64,000 nt of DNA from Bradyrhizobium tropiciagri (lineage in GTDB: Bacteria; Pseudomonadota; Alphaproteobacteria; Rhizobiales; Xanthobacteraceae), in NCBI RefSeq assembly GCF_018130505.1, contig NZ_JAFCKH010000002.1, positions 620,001 through 684,000 of the forward strand. The letters run 5' to 3'. The notes under the pieces were generated by a model. The model searched no databases. It saw nothing but the letters and a program-made list of their open reading frames with translations, and was not told the origin of the DNA. Every line of letters begins with the position of its first letter. The stretch's first letter is position 1. The position numbers and the translations under genes were made by a program. This document shows positions 8,437 to 19,097 of the stretch, one piece after another.

Positions 8437-9207
8437 TCACACCGACCTGATCTCGCCGCCGTCCATGCGCAGCACGGTGCCGGTCATCCAGCGCGCCGGC
8501 GGCGACACTGCGAAGGCGATGAGATCGGCGATCTCTTCCGGCATGCCGAAGCGCTTGATGCCGGCCTGCTTCAGGAAGCCCGCCTTTGCGGCGTCGACAT
8601 CGAGCGCCTTCGCGGCTGCGGCCTTGTCCAGCATGCCGAGCCGGCGTCCGGTCATGACCGCGCCGGGCGAGACGCAGTTCACCTGCACGCCGTCCTCGAT
8701 GCCGCGCTCGGCGAACGCCTTTGCCAGCGCCTCGATCGCCGCATTGATCGCGCCCACCGCCGCCGCGCCGGCGCGCGGCATCACCGCGGTATTGCCCGAG
8801 GTGAAGATCACGGCGCCTTGCGCGGCCTTCAGCGCGTCCCATGCGCGGATCGTCAGCCGCCTTGCGCCATGCATCTTGAGCGCGAGGCCGGCGTCCCATT
8901 GCTGGTCGGTCATCTCGAATAGATCAAGCCCCGGCACCGCGCCGGCGACGTTGACCAGCGCATCGATCTCGCCGAAGCGCTCCAGTGTGGTCTTGACGAC
9001 GGCGTCCGCAGCGTCCGGCGCTGACAGATCGAGTTCGAGCACCAGCGGCGTCGCGCCGGAGGCTTCGACCCCCCGGGCGACTTCGCACAGCTTCCCGCCG
9101 CTGCGCGCGACGAGGACGATCGTGTAGAAATCGCGCGCGAGCCGCAGCGCCGTGGCGCGGCCGATTCCCGAACTGGCGCCGGTCACGATGGCGACTGATT
9201 TGGTCAT
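8437..9207 (-). CDS. Short-chain dehydrogenase-fold protein lacking the YxxxK catalytic motif
   Basis: 256 residues. The cofactor motif TGASSGIG is intact at the N-terminus, with NVAGA and a C-terminal DGGEIRSV typical of classical SDRs. Where the active site Tyr-x-x-x-Lys should be, 12-13 residues after the Ser of IFTSGN, the sequence is RAGAAAVGAINAAIEAL, so both Tyr and Lys are absent. A standard alcohol/ketone reduction is therefore unlikely. ATG 9207 is supported by AAGGACA; the longer reading from 9228 is not. The gene heads toward the 8.3 kb repeat and lies 43 bases after the hydrolase at 9251, so they may share an operon. Confidence 0.75.
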   Translation of the reverse strand: MTKSVAIVTGASSGIGRATALRLARDFYTIVLVARSGGKLCEVARGVEASGATPLVLELDLSAPDAADAVVKTTLERFGEIDALVNVAGAVPGLDLFEMTDQQWDAGLALKMHGARRLTIRAWDALKAAQGAVIFTSGNTAVMPRAGAAAVGAINAAIEALAKAFAERGIEDGVQVNCVSPGAVMTGRRLGMLDKAAAAKALDVDAAKAGFLKQAGIKRFGMPEEIADLIAFAVSPPARWMTGTVLRMDGGEIRSV

Positions 9208-9250
9208 GGTTGTTGTCCTTGCGTGCAACGATAGATCGGCGTGAGTGCTG

Positions 9251-10105
9251 TCAGCGATTCAGGAAGTCGCGGATCGCCCGCGCGATCTCGGCGGCGTGGG
9301 TCTCCAGCGCGAAATGGCCGGTGTCGAAGAAGCGCACCACCGCTTTCGGATTGTCGCGCTTGAACGCCTCGGCGCCAGGCGGCAGGAAGAACGGATCGTT
9401 CTTGCCCCACACTGCGAGGAACGGCGGCTGATGGGTGCGGAAATAGTTTTGGAAGGCGGGATATAGCGCGACGTTGCTCTTGTAGTCGCCGAACAGGTCG
9501 AGCTGCACGTCATGCGCGCCGGGACGCGCCATGTAGTAGTTGTCGAGGTTCTGTCCGTCCGGCGACACGGCTTGCGGATCAGTCGTGCCATGCGTGTATT
9601 GCCAGCTCGTCGTCTCCGGCTTCAGGAACGCACGCAGCGCGTCGCGGTTGGCTGCTGACGGATCTTGCCAGTAGGCCTTGATCGGGGTCCAGCCGTCGCT
9701 CAGCCCTTCCTCATACGCGTTGCCGTTCTGCGAGATGATCGCGGTGATGCGCTCGGGATGCTTGAGCGCGAGGCGGAAGCCGGTCGGCGCGCCGTAGTCG
9801 AACACATAGACCGCGTAGCGGTCGAAGCCGATCACCTCGGTGAAGCGGTCGATCACGCCGGCGATCGCATCGAACGTGTAGCTGAACTTGTCGCGCGCCG
9901 GCATGTCGGACTGGCCGAAGCCGGGCAGGTCGGGCGCAACGATGTGGAATTTGTCTGACAACAGCGGGATCAGATCGCGGAACATGTGGCCCGCGCTCGG
10001 GAAGCCGTGCAGCAGCAGCAGCTTCGGCGCGCCCGGCGTGCCGGCCTCGCGATAGAACACGTTGAAACCGTCGACATCGGCGGAACGATACTTGACGTTG
10101 GACAT
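9251..10105 (-). CDS. Alpha/beta hydrolase with Asp nucleophile (haloalkane dehalogenase/epoxide hydrolase-like)
   Basis: 284 residues, a cytosolic alpha/beta hydrolase. The oxyanion segment LLLHGFPSAGHMFRDL is at about residue 30. The nucleophile elbow reads YVFDYGAP (about residue 103), with Asp where esterases have Ser; this is the arrangement of epoxide hydrolases and haloalkane dehalogenases. The acid is in WGKNDPFFL and the His in DTGHFALETH. An aromatic-rich lid (DGWTPIKAYWQD) fits this class. AGGAG lies before the ATG. It is the second gene of a probable minus-strand run 11479 to 8437. Confidence 0.85.
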   Translation of the reverse strand: MSNVKYRSADVDGFNVFYREAGTPGAPKLLLLHGFPSAGHMFRDLIPLLSDKFHIVAPDLPGFGQSDMPARDKFSYTFDAIAGVIDRFTEVIGFDRYAVYVFDYGAPTGFRLALKHPERITAIISQNGNAYEEGLSDGWTPIKAYWQDPSAANRDALRAFLKPETTSWQYTHGTTDPQAVSPDGQNLDNYYMARPGAHDVQLDLFGDYKSNVALYPAFQNYFRTHQPPFLAVWGKNDPFFLPPGAEAFKRDNPKAVVRFFDTGHFALETHAAEIARAIRDFLNR

Positions 10106-10149
10106 CTCTCACTCCTGTTGATCGCAAAGTTGGTGGTGGGGTTGGTACG

Positions 10150-10749
10150 TCAGGCTTCGGCCTGCGCCTTCGACCGGCTGAATATTTCGGGCCGCAGATA
10201 GAGCAGCAGCGCGCCGCACACGGTTGCAAAACCCAGCAACGGCATGAACGGCGCGATGGCGGCGCCGGCGGCGAAGATCAGCAGCGCGACCAGGGTCCGG
10301 CGCTGCGCCAGCGTTCGTGCCCGTGCGGAGATCACGGACTGGTCCGCCTGTGCCAGCACCGCGCGCTCGAAGGCGAGGTAGGCGAGGTCGATCAGGAAGA
10401 AGATCACCGCATAGATCACCACCGGCGCGGCGGCCATGTGCGAATCCGCGACCCAGGCGGTCGCGAACGGCAGCAGCGAGACCCCGAACAAATGGAGGAA
10501 GTTCAGCCAGATCAGCCGCGGCGTCGGGTGCCCCACCAGGTGCAGCAGATGGTGGTGATTGACCCAGATCACGGCGATGAAGACATAGCTCGCCGCATAG
10601 CTGATCGCCGTCGGCCACAGCGGCAGCAGGTCGGCCAACGCCTTGCCGTGCGGCGCCTTCAACTCCAGGACCATCACGGTGATGATCACGGCGATCACGG
10701 CATCGGAAAACGCGCCGAGCCGATCCGCGGAAACCTGTCGCTCCTGCAT
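10150..10749 (-). CDS. TMEM175-family (DUF1211) potassium channel protein
   Basis: 199 residues with about six membrane segments. The family signature RxxxFSD appears as RLGAFSDAVIAV near the N-terminus in the first helix, and the second helix holds WVNHHHLLHLV. Bacterial TMEM175 proteins of about 200 residues form tetrameric K+ channels. AGGAG is eight bases from the ATG at 10749, which rules out the longer reading from 10812. It lies 34 bases after the hydrolase at 10784 and 44 bases before the next gene, so it probably belongs to the same transcript. A channel inside a run of hydrolase genes is unusual. Confidence 0.85.
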   Translation of the reverse strand: MQERQVSADRLGAFSDAVIAVIITVMVLELKAPHGKALADLLPLWPTAISYAASYVFIAVIWVNHHHLLHLVGHPTPRLIWLNFLHLFGVSLLPFATAWVADSHMAAAPVVIYAVIFFLIDLAYLAFERAVLAQADQSVISARARTLAQRRTLVALLIFAAGAAIAPFMPLLGFATVCGALLLYLRPEIFSRSKAQAEA

Positions 10750-10783
10750 GGCAGCTCTCCTGTCCAAAATTGCGGAAACAACC

Positions 10784-11479
10784 TCAGGCCTGGATAACGC
10801 CGCGGATCGCATCCCGGATGACCTCAGCGACGAGCGCCGGCGCGGTCACGATCGGCGTGTGATCAACTGTGTGCGAGCGCACCACGGCATTCATCCGGGC
10901 CGCCATGCTGCGCTGGGTCGCGGGCGCGATCATCCGGTCCTCCTCGGCGATCAGGAACCAGGCCGGCAAATCCTTCCAGCGCGGACGGCCGACCGGCACG
11001 GTGATGCAGGCCGGCGAAATCGGCCGCTGCACGGCCGCGAGCACCGCGATGTCCTCCGACCGGGCGCACTGCGCGAAGGCCGATGCGAAGGCGGACTCCG
11101 GCAGCCAGATCAGTCCGTTGGCGTCGGGCGCCAGATTGGGCGCGAACGGATGCGGCGGCTCGCGATAGAACACGTCGGCGACCGTCTCGCCTTCATCGGG
11201 CGCCAGCGCCGCGACATAGACCAGCGCCTTGACCCGCGGCGAGCGCACTTCAGCGATCACGGCGCCGGCATAGGCGTGGCCGACGAGCACGATCGGCCCC
11301 TCGACGCGATCGATCGTGCGGTTCAGCGCGGCGACGTCGTCGGCAAACGAGGTCAGCGGCAGCGGCGCTGCGACGGCGGTGATGCCTTCCGCATCGAGCG
11401 CCGTGATCACCCGCGCCCAGCTCGAACCGTCGGCCCACGCGCCATGGGCAAGCACCACGCTGACATCCTTGATCGACAT
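10784..11479 (-). CDS. EstC-like alpha/beta hydrolase-fold protein with Ala at the nucleophile position
   Basis: 231 residues. N-terminal VVLAHGAWADGSSWARV and the C-terminal DHTPIVTAPALVAEVI are typical of small EstC/PnbA-like hydrolases. The elbow expected to be GHSYGG reads VLVGHAYAGAVI; the codon is GCC, so the nucleophile Ser is Ala. The His (DHTP) remains. It may be a non-hydrolytic binding protein or use another chemistry. AGGAG lies seven bases from the ATG. It is the first gene of the minus-strand run and diverges from the CGNR regulator across two operator-like repeats, so the regulator probably controls it. Confidence 0.8.
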   Translation of the reverse strand: MSIKDVSVVLAHGAWADGSSWARVITALDAEGITAVAAPLPLTSFADDVAALNRTIDRVEGPIVLVGHAYAGAVIAEVRSPRVKALVYVAALAPDEGETVADVFYREPPHPFAPNLAPDANGLIWLPESAFASAFAQCARSEDIAVLAAVQRPISPACITVPVGRPRWKDLPAWFLIAEEDRMIAPATQRSMAARMNAVVRSHTVDHTPIVTAPALVAEVIRDAIRGVIQA

Positions 11480-11500
11480 TGTCCGCTCCTGTTCCGAGTA

Positions 11501-11531
11501 GTAACCTATAAAAAGCCAATTGACAGGTTAC
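11501..11531. promoter_or_regulatory. Operator-like inverted repeat 1 for the CGNR regulator
   Basis: GTAACCT at 11501-11507 and its exact complement AGGTTAC at 11525-11531, with half-sites 24 bases apart. The right half extends to TTGACAGGTTAC. It lies 22 bases upstream of the start of the divergent hydrolase at 11479. A second site with the same geometry is at 11553-11583. Confidence 0.6.
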
Positions 11532-11552
11532 ATACCTTATGATCCTCTCTTC

Positions 11553-11583
11553 GTAACTTGTCAACAGCATTTTATCAGGTTAT
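11553..11583. promoter_or_regulatory. Operator-like inverted repeat 2 for the CGNR regulator
   Basis: GTAACTT at 11553-11559 and AGGTTAT at 11577-11583, again exactly 24 bases apart. The complement of the left half is TTGACAAGTTAC, one base from the right half of site 1 (TTGACAGGTTAC). Site-to-site distance is 52 bases. It lies 37 bases upstream of the regulator's GTG start, the place for autoregulation. Confidence 0.6.
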
Positions 11584-11606
11584 TCGAGGTAAGCTCGAAA
11601 GCCGCC

Positions 11607-11612
11607 AGGAGG
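11607..11612 (+). promoter_or_regulatory. Ribosome binding site that fixes the CGNR start
   Basis: AGGAGG eight bases before GTG 11621. The alternative TTG at 11558 lies inside operator-like repeat 2 and has no ribosome binding site, so GTG is preferred. Confidence 0.7.
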
Positions 11613-11620
11613 GCCCGATC

Positions 11621-12244
11621 GTGCAACCCCATCCGCCAGCGATGTTCGTCGCGGACTCCTTGGGTCTCGATTTCATCAATTCGATCGCAACGCCCGTCGA
11701 CACGCCGGTCGACTGGATCGGCGACGGCGACGGCCTGCTGCGCTGGCTGACGCAGGCCAACCTGGTTCCGTCAGATGTGCTCGAGGACGTGAAGTCGCAT
11801 GCGGCCGCGGGCGAGCTCGACGACCTTGCCGATCAGGCGAGGGCCTTGCGCGAATGGTTCCGCGGCTTTGTCCGCAAGCACATGGGCCGGCCGCTCACGC
11901 AGCGTGCGCTGAAGGAGCTGGAGCCGCTGAACCGGCTGCTCGAACGCGACGAGGCGTTCAGCCGGATCGTTCCGCACCGCGACGACGGCCATGACGGTTT
12001 CGCGCTCGAGCGCACGCGGCGCTGGCGCGCGCCGGATGCATTGTTGCTGCCGATCGGCGAGGCGATGGCCAAGGTCGTCTGCGAGGAGAGCTTTGCCGAT
12101 ATCAAGGCATGCGAGGGTCCGGCCTGCACGCTGATGTTCGCCGACCACACCCGCGCCCGCGCGCGGCGCTGGTGCAGCATGGCGATCTGCGGCAACCGCG
12201 CCAAGCAGGCCGCGCACCGGCAGCGATTGAAGGACAGGGGCTGA
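11621..12244 (+). CDS. CGNR zinc-finger transcriptional regulator (ABATE domain)
   Basis: 207 residues. The N-terminal half is an ABATE-type stress sensor domain (ADSLGLDFINSIA near residue 10). The C-terminus is the CGNR zinc finger: CEGPACTLMFADHTRARARR followed by WCSMAICGNR and a basic tail. The four Cys would bind zinc and the Arg-rich segment DNA. Such proteins are usually local regulators of neighbouring catabolic or stress genes. It sits head-to-head with the hydrolase at 11479 and is followed 34 bases later by the HAD dehalogenase, which are its most likely targets. Confidence 0.85.
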   Translation: MQPHPPAMFVADSLGLDFINSIATPVDTPVDWIGDGDGLLRWLTQANLVPSDVLEDVKSHAAAGELDDLADQARALREWFRGFVRKHMGRPLTQRALKELEPLNRLLERDEAFSRIVPHRDDGHDGFALERTRRWRAPDALLLPIGEAMAKVVCEESFADIKACEGPACTLMFADHTRARARRWCSMAICGNRAKQAAHRQRLKDRG

Positions 12245-12278
12245 GACCAGCAACCACAACCAATAAGGAGACCAATAA

Positions 12279-12965
12279 ATGGCGACGCTTCCCTTGATCG
12301 TGTTCGACGTCAACGAGACCCTGCTCGACCTGGAAACCATGGAGCCGGTGTTCGCGCGCATCTTCAACGACAACAGCGCGATGCGGCTGTGGTTCGCGAA
12401 CTTCATCATGTATTCGGCCTCGCTCACCGTCGCCGGCTGCTACGTGCCGTTCACCGATATCGGCGCGGCCGTGATGAAGATGCTGGCCGATACGCGCGGC
12501 ATCCGGATCGATGAATCCGACAAGAAGGAGCTGACCGAAAAATTCTCCACCATGCCGCCGCATGCCGAAGTGCCCGCGGCCTTGCGCAAGCTGCGCGCGG
12601 CCGGCTTTCGCCTGTTCACGCTGACCGACAATCTGCTCGAAGTGCAGACCCGCCAGCTGACGCATGGCGGCATCGTCGATCTGTTCGAGCGGCGTTTCTC
12701 GGCCGACGGCGTCAAGCACCACAAGCCGTCGCGCCAGGCCTATGCCTATGTCGAGCAGGAGCTCGGCGCGTCGCCGTCGCAGTTCTGCCTGATCGCCTGC
12801 CACACCTGGGACACGCTCGGTGCGGTCGCCGCCGGCTGGGAAGCCGCGCTGATCAAGCGCCCCGGCAACGACGAGCTCGGCGTCGGCCCGCAGCCCCATG
12901 TGGTCGGCAACGATCTCAACGACGTCGCCGACCAGCTGATCCGCCGCTACGGCGCGAAAGTGTGA
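12279..12965 (+). CDS. HAD-superfamily type II dehalogenase-like protein
   Basis: 228 residues. The nucleophile is Asp10 in FDVNETLLDL, the same position as in L-2-haloacid dehalogenases. Other HAD landmarks are FTLTDN (motif II), KHHKPSRQAY (motif III Lys) and ACHTWDTLGAVAAGW (motif IV). Compared with classic L-DEX enzymes, Tyr12 is Asn and the Asn of the SxN segment is His, so the substrate may not be a haloacid. AAGGAG lies nine bases before the ATG. It directly follows the CGNR regulator on the same strand and is likely co-transcribed. Confidence 0.8.
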   Translation: MATLPLIVFDVNETLLDLETMEPVFARIFNDNSAMRLWFANFIMYSASLTVAGCYVPFTDIGAAVMKMLADTRGIRIDESDKKELTEKFSTMPPHAEVPAALRKLRAAGFRLFTLTDNLLEVQTRQLTHGGIVDLFERRFSADGVKHHKPSRQAYAYVEQELGASPSQFCLIACHTWDTLGAVAAGWEAALIKRPGNDELGVGPQPHVVGNDLNDVADQLIRRYGAKV

Positions 12966-13138
12966 CAGTTCCCGTGAGGCGATGGAGGGGAACTCGAATG
13001 CCCCTCCAAGCGATCGCTCTGAAGCGACTAAAACCGGAATGAAATTCGGAGCGCATTTCAACCATGTCCCTTGAGTGTTCCTCAACCTCCGCCGCCGATG
13101 CTTCGGCGCGTCAACGCGATCCACGAGGAGCACAGGGA

Positions 13139-13486
13139 ATGCCGGCCAAAGCACGAGCGACCGCGACCAAGCCTCAGGCGCTGGAGCGCGAAGACATCCT
13201 TAACGCGCACGCCATCAGCACGCTGAGCGCGGGCGCCGTCAGCGCCATGAGCGCGGTCGGAGCCGCCGTGATCAAGAAGAACAAGGCCGCGCTCGGCAAG
13301 AACCCGGACTGGTTCTGGCACATGTTCGCCAAATGCGAGGCCAAGGCCGCGCGTCTCGCCGAGCAGGCCGCCGGCGATCCGAAAGCCTGGGGCGATGCGA
13401 CCTTCATCGAGACCTACGCCAACCAGCTGCCGAAGCTGCTGACCGCCGCGCTCGACGCGCGCGAGAAGGCGCTCAAGGAAAAGTGA
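13139..13486 (+). CDS. Conserved-looking small protein of unknown function
   Basis: 115 residues, Ala/Lys-rich, no signal peptide. The middle part (GAVSAMSAVGAAVIKKNKAALGKNPDWFWHMF) is a mixed amphipathic/hydrophobic stretch, followed by a helical region ending in basic residues. The composition recalls phasin-like or chromatin-associated small helical proteins but no family motif is visible. ATG 13139 follows GAGGAGCACAGGGA; the earlier ATG at 13064 has no ribosome binding site. It is followed by two palindromic repeats and has no operon partner. Confidence 0.65.
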   Translation: MPAKARATATKPQALEREDILNAHAISTLSAGAVSAMSAVGAAVIKKNKAALGKNPDWFWHMFAKCEAKAARLAEQAAGDPKAWGDATFIETYANQLPKLLTAALDAREKALKEK

Positions 13487-13517
13487 GGGCCGGTGCGCTG
13501 ACGAGCGAGGCCTCGTT

Positions 13518-13602
13518 CGTAGGATGGGTGGAGCGAAGCGATACCCATCATTCTCACCGTACATGCAATTGATGGGTATCGCTGCGCTCCACCCATCCTA
13601 CG
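13518..13602. repeat. Palindromic repeat, family B
   Basis: An inverted repeat with arms starting CGTAGGATGGGTGGAGCGAA and ending in the near-complement CCTACG. Relatives with the same CGTAG(C/G) ends and a GAGCGAAGCG or GCAGCGAAGCG core lie at 30999-31067, 40543-40604, 40756-40817, 55371-55458 and 58139-58227. Confidence 0.8.
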
Positions 13603-13624
13603 AACTGTCGTCCCACCCACCGCT

Positions 13625-13727
13625 GTCATCGCCCGGCTTGACCGGGCGATCCAGTACGCCGCGGCCTCTCAGTTCAAGCACGACTGTCTCTGGAATACTG
13701 GATCACCCGGTCAAGCCGGGTGACGAC
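13625..13727. repeat. Palindromic repeat, family A
   Basis: Arms at about 13625-13656 (GTCATCGCCCGGCTTGACCG...) and 13696-13727 (TACTGGATCACCCGGTCAAG...) pair along their length with a few mismatches. It is directly next to a family B element in the gap 13487-13781, which contains no gene. Confidence 0.8.
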
Positions 13728-13781
13728 ACCGTGGTGTTGGCGGGCGACCGCGCATCAAACGAACCCGCAACAAAGCAGCCT

Positions 13782-17024
<3,243 letters not shown>

Positions 17025-17049
17025 GCGGCCGGCACGGGTGACGAGACAC

Positions 17050-17075
17050 GAGGGCGGCGCTACGGCGCCGCCCTC
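17050..17075 (+). terminator. Hairpin terminator of katG with UACG tetraloop
   Basis: An 11-bp stem (GAGGGCGGCGC with its complement) closed by the loop TACG, 26 bases after the katG stop. UACG is one of the stable UNCG tetraloops, though the closing pair is C-G as preferred. There is no T-run. Confidence 0.7.
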
Positions 17076-17139
17076 AGGCGTTTCAGCGGGCGTGAAGAGG
17101 GCTTTCGCGCTTGGCCGCGCCAGCTCGGTCGTGCAGCTT

Positions 17140-17340
17140 TCAGTCGTGCAGCTTCATGTCCCGGATCATCTCCTCGATCTCCGCTTTGGTCGGAGTTGCC
17201 GGAGCAATTCGCACCGCGCTACCGGTCGTGTACGGCGCATCGCACCGCGTTGTCTCGCGCGGTGATTGGACGATCGCGGTCAGGCTTGCCCAGCAAACGA
17301 AGATAGCCACGATCCAGTCGAGCAGATTGGATGCCATCAT
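17140..17340 (-). CDS. Small single-helix membrane protein, hypothetical
   Basis: 66 residues from ATG 17340: one membrane helix (NLLDWIVAIFVCWASLTAIV) followed by a soluble tail with PTKAEIEEMIRDMKLHD. The helix-plus-acidic-tail composition is not what a random high-G+C reading frame gives, but the ribosome binding site is weak and no homology is recognised. It is convergent with katG. Confidence 0.4.
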   Translation of the reverse strand: MMASNLLDWIVAIFVCWASLTAIVQSPRETTRCDAPYTTGSAVRIAPATPTKAEIEEMIRDMKLHD

Positions 17341-17468
17341 GGCAGCACCAGCATCAGCATTGTCATGCCGCGATGGTGCAGCCGGCGCAGGGCATGCGCA
17401 ATTCGGAAGGCGCGAAACGTAGCTTCGGCGCTGCCGAGCGGTTGACGCGAGAGCCTGCGGAGGCTCGG

Positions 17469-18479
17469 TTACTCCGTCCGCGCCCGGCGTCCCTCGATCG
17501 GATACGCCGGGTCGTTGAAGCCCGGCGTCGAGGGATGGCCGGCGACGACGAGACCGTCGATCAGCGCCTCGTCCTCCGCGGTGAAGCGGTAGTCGAGCGC
17601 GCTGATGTAGTCGTCCCACTGCGCCTCGGTGCGCGGACCGGCGATCACGGCACTGACGAACGAGGAGTTCAGCACCCACGACACTGCAAACTGCCCGGCG
17701 GTGATGCCGCGGGCCTCGGCGTGACGCTTGATCTCCTGCGCGAGCTGCAGCGATTCCGGCCGCCACTCGGTCTGCATCATGCGCTTGTCGTTGCGCCCCG
17801 CGCGGGTGTCGGCGGGCGGCGCCGCGTCGGGCGCGTATTTGCCGGTGAGGACGCCGCGCGCCAGCGGGCTGTAGGGCACGATGCCGAGGCCATAAAAATT
17901 GCAGGCCGGGAAATGCTCGACCTCGGGCATCCGGTTCATCGCGTTGTAATAGGGCTGGCTGGCGATCGGGCGATCGATGCCGAGCCGGTCGCAGATGTTG
18001 CAGATCTCGGCGACGCGCCAGGCGCGATAGTTGGAGACGCCGAAATAGCGCACCTTGCCGGCGCGGATCAGGTCGCTCATCGCGCGCACCGTCTCCTCGA
18101 GCGGCGTCGCGTGGTCTTCCTTGTGCAGATAATAGATGTCGATGGTGTCGGTGCCGAGCCGCTTCAGGCTGGCGTCGCAGGCCTGGAACACCCAGCGCCG
18201 CGACAGCCCGCCATGGTTGGGATCGTCGCCGATCGGGTTGGCCAGCTTGGTCGCCAGCACCCAGTTGGAGCGCTGGTTGGAGATCGCGCGCCCCACCACC
18301 TCCTCGGACTTGCCGCCATTATAGGCGTCGGCGCTGTCGATGAAGTTGATGCCGGCCTCGCGTGCCTTCGCAATGATCCTGCCCGACGTCGCCTCGTCGG
18401 TCGGACCGCCGAACATCATGCTGCCGAGGCAGATCGGCGAAATCTTCAGGCCGCTGCGGCCGAGCTGGCGGTATTGCAT
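17469..18479 (-). CDS. Aldo/keto reductase
   Basis: 336 residues of a TIM-barrel AKR. The catalytic tetrad is visible: Asp and Tyr in FIDSADAYNGGKSEE, Lys in VLATKLANP and His in YYLHKED. NADPH-binding segments (SPLARGVLTGKY, AGPRTEAQ) are at the C-terminal end. It reduces aldehydes or ketones with NADPH; the substrate is unknown. GAGAGGGAGC precedes ATG 18479, so the longer reading from 18506 is not needed. It is separated from the thioesterase at 18588 by a repeat; both are on the minus strand. Confidence 0.9.
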   Translation of the reverse strand: MQYRQLGRSGLKISPICLGSMMFGGPTDEATSGRIIAKAREAGINFIDSADAYNGGKSEEVVGRAISNQRSNWVLATKLANPIGDDPNHGGLSRRWVFQACDASLKRLGTDTIDIYYLHKEDHATPLEETVRAMSDLIRAGKVRYFGVSNYRAWRVAEICNICDRLGIDRPIASQPYYNAMNRMPEVEHFPACNFYGLGIVPYSPLARGVLTGKYAPDAAPPADTRAGRNDKRMMQTEWRPESLQLAQEIKRHAEARGITAGQFAVSWVLNSSFVSAVIAGPRTEAQWDDYISALDYRFTAEDEALIDGLVVAGHPSTPGFNDPAYPIEGRRARTE

Positions 18480-18501
18480 CGGATGCTCCCTCTCGCTCAT
18501 T

Positions 18502-18581
18502 GTCATTCCGGGGCGATGCGCAGCATCGAACCCGGAATCTCGAGATTCCGGGTTCAGCCCTGTGGGCTGCCCCGGAATGAC
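18502..18581. repeat. Palindromic repeat, family C
   Basis: An 80-base palindrome with ends GTCATTCCGGGGC/GCCCCGGAATGAC and centre AACCCGGAATCTCGAGATTC. A sister copy is at 36504-36583. It lies in the leader of the AKR gene. Confidence 0.8.
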
Positions 18582-18587
18582 GGTGGA

Positions 18588-19019
18588 CTAGCTCTCGTTC
18601 TTCAGAATCTTGAACACGCCGTTCGCCATCGCGATGCAGCGCTTGTCGACGGTCACTTCGGCGGTGATGAAGATCAGGCTCCTCGTCGAGCGCACCACGC
18701 GCGGGCGGGTGATCAGGATCTCGCCGATCTTGCCGGCCTCGACGAAATGGGTGTCGAGCTGCACCGTCGCCAGCGTCGGCTTGCCGGAGACGAAGCGGGC
18801 GGTCATGCCGCAGGCGCGGTCGGCGAAGGTCATGATCACGCCGCCCTGCACCAGGCCGCGGCGGTTGTGGTGCTTGTCCTCGGTGATCAGCGCGAATTCC
18901 GGCGTGCCGTCGACCATGCGCTGCCAAAGCGGCCCGACCAGCTGCAGGAATCCGCTGGTGTCGACGACCTTCCAGCCGTTGGATTTGAGCTTGTCCGCGG
19001 ACGTCGCGAGATGGTCCAT
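18588..19019 (-). CDS. PaaI-family hotdog thioesterase
   Basis: 143 residues with a single hotdog domain. The segment NRRGLVQGGVIMTFADRACG is the PaaI/4HBT active-site helix region (Asn/Gly-rich turn, Asp in FAD). C-terminal strands (TVQLDTHFVEAG, ITRPRVVRSTRSLIFI) fit. It should hydrolyse acyl-CoA thioesters, typically aromatic or medium-chain. The true function may be housekeeping release of CoA in nearby acyl-CoA metabolism. It is divergent from the Nudix hydrolase at 19098, with 78 bases between. Confidence 0.85.
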   Translation of the reverse strand: MDHLATSADKLKSNGWKVVDTSGFLQLVGPLWQRMVDGTPEFALITEDKHHNRRGLVQGGVIMTFADRACGMTARFVSGKPTLATVQLDTHFVEAGKIGEILITRPRVVRSTRSLIFITAEVTVDKRCIAMANGVFKILKNES

Positions 19020-19097
19020 TGCTTACCGATGATTGATCGCAGGAGGCATGTGCTGAGGGTCATTTCATCGAACGGGGGACTGTTGTAGTCAAGGTCA

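Noticed and set aside
11558-11620. TTG 11558 as start of the CGNR regulator
   Set aside because: It lies inside operator-like repeat 2 and has no ribosome binding site, while GTG 11621 has AGGAGG at eight bases.
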